A stretch of DNA of 64,000 bases from Brevibacterium siliguriense (GTDB taxonomy: Bacteria; Actinomycetota; Actinomycetes; Actinomycetales; Brevibacteriaceae). The stretch is from contig NZ_LT629766.1 in NCBI RefSeq assembly GCF_900105315.1, forward strand, positions 2,790,001-2,854,000. The letters are read 5' to 3'. Position numbers and translations under genes: made by a program. Below the pieces are notes generated by a model. That model searched no databases. It saw only the letters and a list, made by a program, of their open reading frames with translations, and was not told the DNA's origin. Positions 36,898-45,660 of this stretch are shown piece by piece (the stretch's first letter is position 1; each line of letters begins with the position of its first letter).

Positions 36898-37224
36898 TTG
36901 CCCGCCTACATCGTCGCCACCATGACCATCCATGACGCCGAGACCTACCGGAAGTACACGGATCGCACGCCCGAGACGCTCGCGCGCTTCGGCGGCCGGT
37001 TCCTTACCCGCGGCAGCGAGGTGACCACGCTCGAGGGCGGACCGGAGTTCGACGAGCGGATGGTCCTCCTCGAGTTTCCGAGCAAGGAGGCGGCTCTGGC
37101 CTGGCACGACGATCCGGACTACCAGGCGGCCGCCGAGTTCCGCCGCCTCTCCTCGTCCTCCCGCCTGCTCCTCCAGGACGGTCCGGACACCTCGGCCGGA
37201 GGCGCACCGGACCCCCAGGTCTGA
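36898..37224 (+). CDS. DUF1330-family protein
   Basis: 108 residues. The N-terminus PAYIVATMTIHDAETYRKYTD and the ..MVLLEFPSKEAALAWHDDPDYQAAAEFR pattern define DUF1330, a ferredoxin-like dimeric alpha-beta barrel fold of unknown function. TTG start with AGGAGG 5 bases upstream. Cytosolic. Confidence 0.85.
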   Translation: MPAYIVATMTIHDAETYRKYTDRTPETLARFGGRFLTRGSEVTTLEGGPEFDERMVLLEFPSKEAALAWHDDPDYQAAAEFRRLSSSSRLLLQDGPDTSAGGAPDPQV

Positions 37225-37329
37225 GCCCCTCAGTCCCAGCGGCGACCCGGAGTCCGGAACTCCCTCGGATGATCGCATCCCCTCTCCTGGCGGATGAGGG
37301 GGCCGAATGCGTCGTGCCATGATCGGAGC

Positions 37330-38325
37330 ATGAAGTAGAAACTCGCTCTCACCGCCGCCGTGGGGGTCCCGACGACCGCGACTCTGCTCGTCATCACCTC
37401 GGCACTGGGGATCATCGTCGGGATCGCACGGCTGCTCCAGCAGCGCCGCAGCCTTGACGACTCCCGGCCCCAGAACTCCGCCCCGACGACGCCCGCCTCG
37501 ACGACGATGGAGTCCGTCCTGCTCGTCACGGCCGCTTAGCAGGTCCTCGGCCTCGGCAAGATCCGAACGCTCGCCGTCGCGGGCGTCCGGTAGCACCTGA
37601 TCGCCCGATGGACGGTCGCCTTTCCCCTGGTCGTCGCTATCCTCGTAGCCGTCGTGCCGCTCCGCGGACTGCTCAGCGAGCTGGACAGCACGCTCTCATC
37701 GGCCTTCGCCGCGCAGGCCGGTCTGCTCCTGCCGTGCATCCTCTTCCCCATCACCGGCATCCTCTGAGCCATGACCGCTTTCACCGGGATACACGACACC
37801 GAGATCGCCCGCCGCGGTTCGGCCTGGGCCACCCTCCACCGGGTGGCGCTGACGATCGCCGCCGCCTGTGGGCCTCTGCCCTAAGCATTCTCCCGCCTCA
37901 CGTGGCTGACCCCGTGGCCGCTGTTCGGGACGGAGCCCGCGGCCGACCCGGCGCTCCGCTTCTCGAGGTTCGCGATCGGCGGGGCCGCATGGATCGGCGT
38001 CCTGCTCACGCTCCGACTGCTGTGCCGCTGGGGTCGGGTCTTCCCCCGCTGGGTGCTCATTGTCGGAGGCAGGGACGATCCGATCGCCGCGGCGGCCGTG
38101 CCCGATGGCGCCGTGGCCGCGATGCTCTGCTTCGCGGCGGTACCGCTCCTCCTCGACTCGGCGCAGCTCGGGACGGCGCGCTTCGTCGAGACCGTGATCA
38201 CCTTCCCCTGCTGGTTCTGGGGTCCGGCGCTCGCGCTGGCCGTCTGGGGCTACGTCGGCCACCGCCGCGGACTCGCCGAGGCGGGCGCATCGGTCGGCGG
38301 TGCCGACGATCCCGTCCCCGCCTGA
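37330..38325 (+). pseudogene. Multi-helix membrane protein with five in-frame stops
   Basis: One uninterrupted reading frame of 332 codons reads as a polytopic membrane protein (ALTAAVGVPTTATLLVITSALGI.., VAFPLVVAILVAVVPLRGLL.., MLCFAAVPLLLDSA.., WFWGPALALAVWGYVGHRRGLAEAG). It is broken by TAG 37336, TAG 37537, TAG 37591, TGA 37765 and TAA 37882, with no frameshift. Such proteins are common, uncharacterised actinobacterial membrane proteins. The last 91 codons (38053-38325) are open. Confidence 0.75.
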
Positions 38326-38345
38326 GCCACGCACCGACGGCAGCG

Positions 38346-38380
38346 CCGAGGCGCCCCCCCTGTCGACGGGGCTGCCTCGG
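38346..38380. terminator. Hairpin between the membrane pseudogene and aldo/keto reductase
   Basis: CCGAGGC (38346-38352) pairs with GCCTCGG (38374-38380), with inner C-run/G-run pairing. Placed between convergent genes. Confidence 0.6.
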
Positions 38381-38402
38381 ACCAGGACTGCGGGACCGCG
38401 CC

Positions 38403-39227
38403 TCAGCCGTTGAACTGGTCAGGGTGCGGGCCGGTGCGGCCGTCACGGTCGAGGGCATCGATCGCAGCGAGCTCGGTGTCTGTGAGCTCGAAGCCGAAGA
38501 GGTCGAAGTTCTCGGCGATGCGTGAGGGGGTCACCGACTTCGGGATGACGACCCGACCTGACTGGAGATGCCAGCGGAGGATCGCCTGGGCCGGAGAGAC
38601 TCCGTGTGCCGATGCGATCTCGGCGACCGAAGGGTCCGAGAGCAACTCGCCGTGGGCGAGCGGGCTCCATGCCTCGGTCACGACACCGGCTGCCGCGTTC
38701 GCCTCGGAGACCTCGCGGTTGCCCAGTGCCGGGTGAAGCTCGACTTGATTGACGGCGGGGACGATCTCGGTCTCCGCGATCAGACGGGAAAGGTGCTTCG
38801 GCTGGAAGTTCGAGACGCCGATGGCCCTGACACGACCGTCCCTGTACAGCGTCTCCAGCGCTCTCCACGCCTCGATGTAGGCGTCGGTGGCCGGAGCCGG
38901 CCAGTGGATGAGGTAGAGGTCGAGGTAGTCGAGGCCGAGCTTCGCCAGCGTCGTGTCGAAGGCGGCGAGCGCGGCGTCGTAGCCGAGGTCCGCGACCCAC
39001 AGCTTCGAGGTGACGAAGAGGTCCTCACGGGCGATCCCGGATTCGGCGATGGCCCGGCCGACGCCCGCCTCGTTGCCGTAGACGGCGGCGGTGTCGATGC
39101 TGCGATAGCCGACGCGCAGCGCCTCGGCGACGGCCGCGGTGGTCTCCTCGTCGGGGACCATGAACACGCCGTAGCCGAGCTGAGGCATGGGCAGTCCGTT
39201 GTTGAGGGTGATGGTGGGAACGGTCAT
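38403..39227 (-). CDS. Aldo/keto reductase (AKR5-like, 2,5-diketo-gluconate reductase type)
   Basis: A 274-residue TIM-barrel NADPH oxidoreductase. Catalytic tetrad context: GYRSIDTAAVYGNE (Asp, Tyr), TSKLW (Lys) and LYLIHWP (His); cofactor segment VIPKSVTPSRIAENFDLF. Complete length. ATG 39227 has AAAGGA upstream. It is followed upstream by a divergent MFS/MarR pair; substrate unknown. Confidence 0.93.
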   Translation of the reverse strand: MTVPTITLNNGLPMPQLGYGVFMVPDEETTAAVAEALRVGYRSIDTAAVYGNEAGVGRAIAESGIAREDLFVTSKLWVADLGYDAALAAFDTTLAKLGLDYLDLYLIHWPAPATDAYIEAWRALETLYRDGRVRAIGVSNFQPKHLSRLIAETEIVPAVNQVELHPALGNREVSEANAAAGVVTEAWSPLAHGELLSDPSVAEIASAHGVSPAQAILRWHLQSGRVVIPKSVTPSRIAENFDLFGFELTDTELAAIDALDRDGRTGPHPDQFNG

Positions 39228-39339
39228 GATGTGTCCTTTCTGTATCCCGGCGCCGCGTGCTCGGGCGGTACCGGGTGGGTGGTGCGGTACTGGATGATGG
39301 GGTGAGACTGATGGGCTGGTCGGGGCGAGCGCACTCGGT

Positions 39340-40569
39340 TCAGTCGGCAGCAGCGAGCGATGCCGCGGTCGCCGAGGCACCTGCCGACTGACTGTCGGTC
39401 GTGAACTGACTGCGGTGCGCGTTTCCCCAGGCGATCGTCATGACGACGACCGCAAGCACGGTGATGCCTGCGCCGATCCAGATCGGAGCGGTGTAGCCGA
39501 GACCGGCGGCGAGGCCGAGGCCACCGGCCCAGGCGCCGATCGCGTTGCCGACATTGAAGGCGCCGATGTTCGCGCCGGACGCCAGGGTGGGCGCTCCTCC
39601 TGCGTAGATCATGATGCGCGTCTGCAGGCCCGGCACGGTGCCGAAGCCGAATCCGCCCATGAGGACGAGAGCGATGATCGTGACGATCTGCGAGGCCGCG
39701 AAGAGAGCGAAGACGATGAGGACGATGACGAGAGCGACGATGAAGACGAAGAGTGTGAGGTCGAGCGCCTTGTCGGCGAGCTTGCCGCCCACGGTGTTGC
39801 CCACGACGAGACCGGCGCCGAAGAGCACGAGCAGCCACGGCACGGCCGAGCTGGCGAAGCCGGACACCTCGGTGAGGGTGTAGGCGATGTAGGTGAAGGC
39901 ACCGAACATGCCGCCGTAGGCGAGGACAGTCACGAGCAGGGACAGCCAGACCTGACCGGAGCGGAAGGCACGCAGCTCATGGCGGAGGTGGACCTCCTCC
40001 TGCTCCTCGTGGGAGATCGTGACGAGGAAGGCGATGCCGACGAACGCGAGGACGCCGATGGCGGAGATCGCCCAGAAGGTCGAGCGCCAGCCGGCCTGCT
40101 GGCCGAGGAACGTGCCGAAGGGGACACCGAGGACGTTCGCCGCGGTCAGGCCGGTGAACATGATGGCGATCGCGCCGGCCTTACGCTCGGGGGCGACGAG
40201 GCCGGCGGCGACGACGGAGCCGACGCCGAAGAACGCTCCGTGGCACAGGGCCGCGATGATGCGGCCGAGCAGCGCCATCTCGTAGGTCACCGCGGTGGCC
40301 GTGAGGACGTTGCCGATGATGAAGAGGACGATGAGGCCGAGGAGCACGGGCTTGCGCGGCAGCTTCGTCGTCGCGGCCGTGAGCCCGAGGGCCCCGACGA
40401 CGACGGCGAGCGCGTAGCCCGAGATGAGCCAGCCGGCGGTCGCCTCGGTGACCTGGAAGTCACCGGCGACCTCGGGCAGCAGGCCCATGATGACGAATTC
40501 CGTGAGGCCGATGCCGAAGGCGCCGAGCGCCAGGGCGATCAGTCCGAGTGGCATGCGTGTTCGTGGCAT
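39340..40569 (-). CDS. DHA1-type MFS drug/arabinose exporter
   Basis: 409 residues, 12 helices. The opening LGLIALALGAFGIGLTEFVIMGLLPEVA and GRIIAALCHGAFFGVGSVVAA are typical of the AraJ/YdhP/CmlR exporter group. Divergently arranged with a MarR regulator, sharing an operator-rich 144-base spacer, so it is very likely the regulator's target. ATG 40569 with GGAGAAA upstream; the open frame continuing toward 41142 is a shadow of the MarR gene. Confidence 0.92.
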   Translation of the reverse strand: MPRTRMPLGLIALALGAFGIGLTEFVIMGLLPEVAGDFQVTEATAGWLISGYALAVVVGALGLTAATTKLPRKPVLLGLIVLFIIGNVLTATAVTYEMALLGRIIAALCHGAFFGVGSVVAAGLVAPERKAGAIAIMFTGLTAANVLGVPFGTFLGQQAGWRSTFWAISAIGVLAFVGIAFLVTISHEEQEEVHLRHELRAFRSGQVWLSLLVTVLAYGGMFGAFTYIAYTLTEVSGFASSAVPWLLVLFGAGLVVGNTVGGKLADKALDLTLFVFIVALVIVLIVFALFAASQIVTIIALVLMGGFGFGTVPGLQTRIMIYAGGAPTLASGANIGAFNVGNAIGAWAGGLGLAAGLGYTAPIWIGAGITVLAVVVMTIAWGNAHRSQFTTDSQSAGASATAASLAAAD

Positions 40570-40598
40570 GTGCTTTCTCCGTTCGATCCCGGTAGGAT

Positions 40599-40676
40599 AG
40601 TTGCAGATGCAACTGTCGGTGGATCGAAGCAGTTGCGTGTGCACGTATTTGTTGCTGCAACTATTGCACACGCAAC
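40599..40676. promoter_or_regulatory. MarR operator cluster between the MFS exporter and marR
   Basis: A perfect palindrome AGTTGCA-ga-TGCAACT at 40599-40614; a second perfect 12-base inverted repeat GTTGCGTGTGCA/TGCACACGCAAC at 40632-40643 and 40665-40676; and GTTGC-T-GCAAC at 40651-40661 inside its spacer. All share the half-site GTTGC. Expected to bind the MarR protein and control both genes. Confidence 0.75.
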
Positions 40677-40713
40677 AACTCGATGCAAGCAACGAACCCG
40701 AGAGGTGGGTCAC

Positions 40714-41184
40714 ATGAGCATTTCGGATGATGCTCTCCAGGTCCGAGCACAGGGATGGAGGACGCTCGTCGCGCTCCACGGAATGATCGACTCGGCCCTG
40801 GAGAAGGCACTGACGCAGAGCGCTCAGCTCTCCGTCGTCGAGTTCACGGTCCTCGATGCGCTCAGCCGCCAGGACGGCTGGCACATGCGCATGCAGCAGC
40901 TCGCCCGCACCGCGGCCCTGAGCCCGAGCGCGACGACCCGCCTGGTCAGCCGCCTCGAGGACCGCGGCCTGCTCACCCGCATCCTCTGCGCCGATGACCG
41001 ACGCGGCATCTACACCGAACTCACCCCCGCCGGCCGCGACGTCCATGAACGCGCGCGCCCATTCCACGACGCCGCCCTCGCGAAGACCCTGACCGAAGCC
41101 GAGGGGCTTCCCGAACTCTCCCCACTGGTCGCAGCGATTCACCGTTCTTCAGAGCTCCATCGACCAGGGCCTGGCACTGCTTGA
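40714..41184 (+). CDS. MarR-family transcriptional regulator
   Basis: 156 residues with a winged helix (SVVEFTVLDALSRQDGWHMRMQQLARTAALSPSATTRLVSRLEDRGLLTR, wing with DDRRGIYTELTPAGRDV). The start ATG 40714 follows a GAGAGGTGGG site. Divergent from the MFS exporter; likely represses it and itself. The C-terminus ends with a short Arg/Pro/Gly tail. It is the last gene of the GC-rich block. Confidence 0.9.
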   Translation: MSISDDALQVRAQGWRTLVALHGMIDSALEKALTQSAQLSVVEFTVLDALSRQDGWHMRMQQLARTAALSPSATTRLVSRLEDRGLLTRILCADDRRGIYTELTPAGRDVHERARPFHDAALAKTLTEAEGLPELSPLVAAIHRSSELHRPGPGTA

Positions 41185-41944
41185 TGCGTGTTTCCCGCCC
41201 CTCGACCCCCTGGCTCGCAGGCTGGTGATCACTGAGCTCGGCGTCACTGCCACTGCGCTTTGCGCAGACCGTAAGCAACTTCATGACGGCCGCCATCGGC
41301 GGCATCGAACTCCCGCATACCGAAATCAACCCGATCTCGCCAAGAGGAGGGAATGGAACGGCGTGGAGTCAGTGAAGTTGATGCGGATGGACACGAATCT
41401 TCTGGCCTTGAAAGCGGAACCGCCCAATCGGAAGCTTGAACAGATCGCACCGACCCCGATTCTTCGGCGACGCTGGCATCCGAGAAATGGCCCGGTGGCG
41501 CTCGAATTTTCGCTGCCAGCGAGCAGGGGCCCACTTGCCAGCAAACCCTGCCGACCCTGCTATACAGGCCAGACCTGTGGCCTTCACATTCGCGCGGGCC
41601 GAGACAAAGCTTATGCGCTTGCCTCGTCGATGGTCACCTCAGTCCGAACACCGGCCGCGATGGATCCCCATAGACAACATCCCGCCAGTACCGACGCATC
41701 CGGGCCCGTCCCTGAAGCCGACCTCATCGGACTTATTCGAGTAGGCAAGAGCCAACACCAACGTATCCCAGCTTCTCTACACGAAATCCGGGGCATAGGT
41801 CGACCGAAGGTCAGAAGCGACACTCGCGTGACACTGGGCCCGACACAGTGGCTGATTCGATCGCCTCAGGACGCACCCAAGAAGCCGCCGACGGATTTGA
41901 AACCCTTCTTGACTTACTCCAGAAAAGAGTAGAGAGTGGTAGAG
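41185..41944. other. 760 bases without a recognisable gene
   Basis: Several short frames are open but none resembles a family I know. Composition drops from the very GC-rich block to the left. It probably represents decayed sequence at a junction. Confidence 0.3.
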
Positions 41945-41969
41945 ATTACATTTTTGGAAAATGTAATCC
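41945..41969. promoter_or_regulatory. 25-nt perfect palindrome upstream of the NCS2 permease
   Basis: GATTACATTTT-TGG-AAAATGTAATC, 11-base perfect arms, AT-rich in a GC-rich genome, 90 bases before the permease start. Likely an operator for an unidentified regulator; it differs from the GGTATACC sites. Confidence 0.55.
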
Positions 41970-42058
41970 ACAATGCGGAAAAAGCGTGATACCGACACGA
42001 CAGCGAGGTCGCGTCACTCAAGATCGCTGCTTAGCTACCACAGTGGAAGGTTCTATCA

Positions 42059-43677
42059 ATGACGAAGAAGAAGTCCCTGAAGCGGTCGATTGCTTCTGTA
42101 CCTCCGGGCTCCGACCGCCCAGAAGACCAGTGGCTCCCGCTGCCCAAGCAGTTCATGTTTGGACTCCAACACGTCCTGACAATGTACGGCGGCATCATTG
42201 CCGTTCCCATCATCATCGGTGGAGCAGCCAGCCTGACTCCAGCTGAAAGCGCCCTGATGGTCACTGCCAGTCTGTTCGTCGGGGGATCGCCACACTCATT
42301 CAAAGCATCGGATTCGGTGTGATCGGCTCAAAGCTCCCCCTCATCCAAGGGGTGTCATTCGCCGGAGTCGCCACCATGCTCGCGATTCTGCAAGGCGGCG
42401 GGACCATCAACTCGATCTTCGGCTCGATCATCGTCGCCAGCATCATCGGCTTCATCATCGCGCCCTTCTTTGCCAAGATCATCCGATTCTTCCCTCCTGT
42501 GGTCACTGGAGTGGTGATCACCTCGATCGGACTGACCCTCATCCCCACAGCTGCCGATTGGGCGATGGGCGGGGACGAAGAAGCCGCCGGATACGGTTCG
42601 ATCAGCAATATCCTGTTGGCATTCACCACTTTCGGCATCATCCTGCTGCTCAGTAAGGTCGGATCCGCCGCGATCTCACGTCTATCCATCCTCCTCGGCC
42701 TGATCATCGGCACCGGGATCGGAGCACTGATGGGCAAAACAGACTTCTCCGAGATCGGGTCAGGCGTCCCGGTAGCGCTGCCGTCGCTGTTGCCATTCGG
42801 CGCGCCGACATTCGACATCGCCTCGATCCTGTCGATGCTCATCGTCATCCTCGTCATCAAGACCGAAACCGCCGCCGACATCATCGCCATCGGCGATATC
42901 GTCGGTACCCCAGTGAACTCGAAGCGAGTGGCCAACGGCCTGCGAGCGGACATGCTGTCATCGACCATCGCTCCCTTCTTCGGATCGTTCACTCAATCCG
43001 CATTCGCCCAGAACGTCGGACTGGTCGCGCTGTCGGGAATCAAATCCCGATTCGTCGTCTCCGCCGGCGGCATCATCCTCGTCGCGCTGGGACTGATCCC
43101 ATTTCTCGGCGAGGTCGTCGCCGCCGTACCGATGCCGGTCCTAGGCGGCGCAGGCTTCATCCTCTTCGGCACCGTCACCGGCTCCGGCATCCGCAGCCTC
43201 AAGACAGTGGAATTCGGAGGCAACATGAATCTCATCATCGTCTCCTCCTCGCTGGCCTTCGCGATGCTGCCCGTGATGAAATCAGACATCTACGAAGCGT
43301 TCCCGAGCTGGTTCCAAGTCATCTTCCACTCTGGTATCTCATCCGCCGCGATCATGGCCGTCCTGCTCAATCTGCTGTTCAATGAACTCACCGCAGGAAA
43401 TTCGAAGGACCCCTCGGTGTTCGCGGCGAAACCGATCAGATACCTCACTGCGACGAACCTTAACGACCTCCGCGAAGGCGACAGCTTCATCGACGGCAGA
43501 TTCGTCGACTGCGATGGGGAAGAGATCCCCGTCGTTCCCGACGAGAAGGAAGAAATCGTCAAAGCTGCGATCGAGAACGGCGACATCGAGCACCGATCCC
43601 AGATCAAGCTCGTCGCCGAACAAGCCTCACCAGCAACCGGCCAAGGCACAGCGGACGCTCACAAGTCGAAACCCTGA
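42059..43677 (+). pseudogene. NCS2 nucleobase:cation symporter, frameshifted
   Basis: The first frame (to 42322) reads PKQFMFGLQHVLTMYGGIIAVPIIIGGAA; the second (to 43677) carries the rest of a purine/pyrimidine permease including FAQNVGLVALSGIKSRFV and PMPVLGGAGFILFGTVTGSGI. At the GGGGG run 42281-42285 one G seems missing; restoring it gives GGIATLIQSIGFGVIGS, the expected NCS2 sequence, and a protein of about 539 residues. The FAQNVGL motif points to xanthine/urate-type permeases. Its neighbours are deaminases, supporting nucleobase uptake. Broken as sequenced, or a homopolymer error. Confidence 0.85.
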
Positions 43678-43719
43678 CCCCTCATCGGAGGGCTGATTCC
43701 CTGCAGAGCTCCACCCATT

Positions 43720-43755
43720 CGAAGCCTCCAGGTGCCATCGGCCCTGGAGGCTTCG
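43720..43755. terminator. Bidirectional terminator between permease and deaminase
   Basis: Perfect 13-base arms 43720-43732 and 43743-43755 around a 10-base loop, between convergent genes. Confidence 0.8.
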
Positions 43756-43824
43756 GGGTCTGTCGCGATTCAATAGAGTCGAATCTCGGCACACTCACCG
43801 ACGACGGGCAGGCACACTAGTGGT

Positions 43825-44292
43825 TCAGCCGAGGTTACGCTCATTCCACTCGCGATAGACCTCAACTGCATCGTCTCGGAGATCTGCCCGCATCGGCAGG
43901 CGACGCTCCTGCCACGGCTTGGTGTACTCGTTATAGAACGTACTCAGCTCGAAATACTTCCTATCATCGCTGTAGTACGGAGCATACGAGTCCCTGGTCG
44001 CGAGAAATACGACCTCTCGAGGTGAGCAATAATACAGAGAGCCCAGACACATGGGACAAGGCTGAGCAAGAATGTAAATGGTCGCATCGGAAAGATGCTC
44101 CGTTCCAAGTTCGGTGCAAGCAGCTCGAATGGCAAGAATCTCAGCGTGCGCGGTGGGGTCGTGCGTTTGCGCGACGAGATTCGGGCTCTCGGCCAGAATT
44201 TCTCCATCCAGTTCGATCACAGTCGCAAAAGGCCTCCCCCCGTGCATAACATTGTTCCGAGCAAGATCGATTGTGTGCTGCGCAAAGTCCAT
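43825..44292 (-). CDS. Nucleoside/nucleobase deaminase (CDA fold, guanine-deaminase-like)
   Basis: A 155-residue zinc deaminase. TAHAEILAIRAA gives the His ligand and catalytic Glu; PCPMCLGSLYYC gives the two Cys ligands. The C-terminal NEYTKPWQERRLPM region resembles bacterial guanine deaminase more than tRNA adenosine deaminase. ATG 44292 has GGAGGA 6 bases upstream, and a GGTATACC site lies about 30 bases before it. Probably deaminates a purine or a related heterocycle in the cytosol. Confidence 0.88.
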   Translation of the reverse strand: MDFAQHTIDLARNNVMHGGRPFATVIELDGEILAESPNLVAQTHDPTAHAEILAIRAACTELGTEHLSDATIYILAQPCPMCLGSLYYCSPREVVFLATRDSYAPYYSDDRKYFELSTFYNEYTKPWQERRLPMRADLRDDAVEVYREWNERNLG

Positions 44293-44318
44293 TCAGTCCT
44301 CCTATGTTGCGATCCGAT

Positions 44319-44332
44319 TACGGTATACCAAA
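44319..44332 (-). promoter_or_regulatory. GGTATACC site 1 (deaminase promoter)
   Basis: TACGGTATACCAAA, exact core 44322-44329, 30 bases upstream of the deaminase start. Matches the proposed GntR operator found at six other places. Confidence 0.6.
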
Positions 44333-44599
44333 ATAGACCCCATCGTCGACCCAGTCGCCGATGACCACTGTCCCGCTGCTAAGAAGTCTGAAAGAGATCC
44401 AGCCGCCAGCCCACCTCGGCCAGCGAATCCGTTGCGCTGCCTCGCAACTGCCCCATGAATTTCCCCCAAAGCCCTCAGAGCTCTCGAGCTCAACAAGCGA
44501 GCCCGCGAAGCCGAGTCGATGCGTACCCAATCGTCGCGCTCGGGAATCTGCCTGGCTTCAACCAACTTCGCATCTTGGCCAGGCCCTCGCCTGCGGCCG

Positions 44600-44611
44600 T
44601 TGGTATACTAG
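44600..44611 (+). promoter_or_regulatory. GGTATACC site 2 (gntR autoregulation)
   Basis: TTGGTATACTAG with one mismatch to the core, ending a few bases before the gntR GTG. It would block transcription or initiation of gntR itself. Confidence 0.55.
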
Positions 44612-44615
44612 GACA

Positions 44616-45278
44616 GTGAATCAAGCTGCAAGTCGCCGATCAGAAGTGTTCCGAGTCACCGACATTCTGCGCTCCCAGATCATTGACGGAGAACGCCGTC
44701 CTGGCAGTCGACTCGTAGAGCGAGAATTAGCAGAGCACTTCGGCGTGAGTAGAGTTCCGATACGCGAAGCATTGAAACAACTTTCAGTCGAAGGCCTGGT
44801 CACCGCTCGACCCAACACTTGGTCAATCGTCCGAGACTTCTCCTCCAGCGATATCGCTGACTTCAACGAGGTCAGGAATGCCATCGAAACCGTTGCGTTC
44901 GAGCTGGCAGCAATTCGGCATACTCGAACTGGTCTGGCCGAACTTGAACAGATTATGCTCAGAGGGAAAGATCGAGCTCAAGCGGGCGATGTCACCGGCG
45001 CACGTCGAACGGCGACTGAATTCCACTCAAAAGCAGTTGAGCTGTCAGCTAATAAGCTATTGATCGAAATCAATGAGCAACTTGACTCTCGAATGCGTTG
45101 GCTGCTCAGCCGTCATGACGATCTAGAGCAAGTTGCGGTCGAACACGCCCAGTTATTTGATGCGATCGCTCGCCGGGACATCGGGAGAGTCCGTCACCTG
45201 ACCCAGCGCCATCTCGAGACCAGCCGAGAACAGCAAGATCTCCATTCTCGCAGCAACAGCAGAACCCTTACCAACTGA
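44616..45278 (+). CDS. GntR-family regulator, FadR/FCD subgroup
   Basis: 220 residues: an N-terminal winged helix (VTDILRSQIIDGERRPGSRLVERELAEHFGVSRVPIREALKQLSVEGLV) and an FCD ligand-binding domain with metal-type His residues (EFHSKAVEL, ERARHLTQRHLE-like end). FadR-subgroup proteins bind palindromes of the TGGTnnnACCA kind, which fits the GGTATACC sites here, including one directly before its own start. The GTG start is chosen from domain boundaries; the ribosome site is weak, so it may be translated from a very short leader. Likely local regulator of the heterocycle-catabolism genes. Confidence 0.88.
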   Translation: MNQAASRRSEVFRVTDILRSQIIDGERRPGSRLVERELAEHFGVSRVPIREALKQLSVEGLVTARPNTWSIVRDFSSSDIADFNEVRNAIETVAFELAAIRHTRTGLAELEQIMLRGKDRAQAGDVTGARRTATEFHSKAVELSANKLLIEINEQLDSRMRWLLSRHDDLEQVAVEHAQLFDAIARRDIGRVRHLTQRHLETSREQQDLHSRSNSRTLTN

Positions 45279-45608
45279 TTCTCCCTCTGTGACCGCCTTG
45301 ACCAACTCCTCAGCAAACTGAGATATCGACTCTGTCGCAATCGAACGAAATGGGGCGGATGGATACGCTCTCACTGACTGCGGCGACCAGAGGCTCGAAC
45401 GCACAGCACTGAGAACTGCATTGATACGCCAAGGCGGGGGCACCAGACCGCCGAATATCCAATGAACCGAGACGGACACCGTCAGCACATCACGGGCTGC
45501 TTTCGCCGCCGCAGATATCGCGCCGGCAATATTCTGGCCGGATAAGAGAATGAACGAGTCGTGACCGCCCGGGCACTCGCGCAGTTGCAGTGAGAACCAA
45601 TCGACCAA
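45153..45608 (-). CDS. Hypothetical protein overlapping the gntR 3' end
   Basis: A 151-residue open frame on the strand opposite gntR, overlapping its last 126 bases. It reads without family resemblance (SGQNIAGAISAAAKAARDVL, then VHWIFGGLVPPPWRINAVL). It starts just inside the gap before the amidohydrolase operon. It could be a decayed gene or chance; no function is assigned. Confidence 0.25.
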   Translation of the reverse strand: MVDWFSLQLRECPGGHDSFILLSGQNIAGAISAAAKAARDVLTVSVSVHWIFGGLVPPPWRINAVLSAVRSSLWSPQSVRAYPSAPFRSIATESISQFAEELVKAVTEGESVGKGSAVAARMEILLFSAGLEMALGQVTDSPDVPASDRIK

Positions 45609-45617
45609 CAGACCTGA

Positions 45618-45629
45618 ATGGTATACCGT
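45618..45629 (+). promoter_or_regulatory. GGTATACC site 3 (amidohydrolase operon)
   Basis: ATGGTATACCGT, exact core 45620-45627, 33 bases upstream of the amidohydrolase ATG and just before its AAAGGAG ribosome site. Confidence 0.6.
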
Positions 45630-45660
45630 AAGACGTGAAGTCCACGATCAAAGGAGTTCC

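Noticed and set aside
37330..38325. Genome-wide amber recoding
   Set aside because: The conserved genes here end normally in TAG, TGA and TAA, and the frame also has TGA and TAA stops; ordinary decay is simpler.
39415..41184. A 589-residue plus-strand protein
   Set aside because: It is the antisense of the MFS gene joined in frame to the MarR gene; only the part from 40714 is real.
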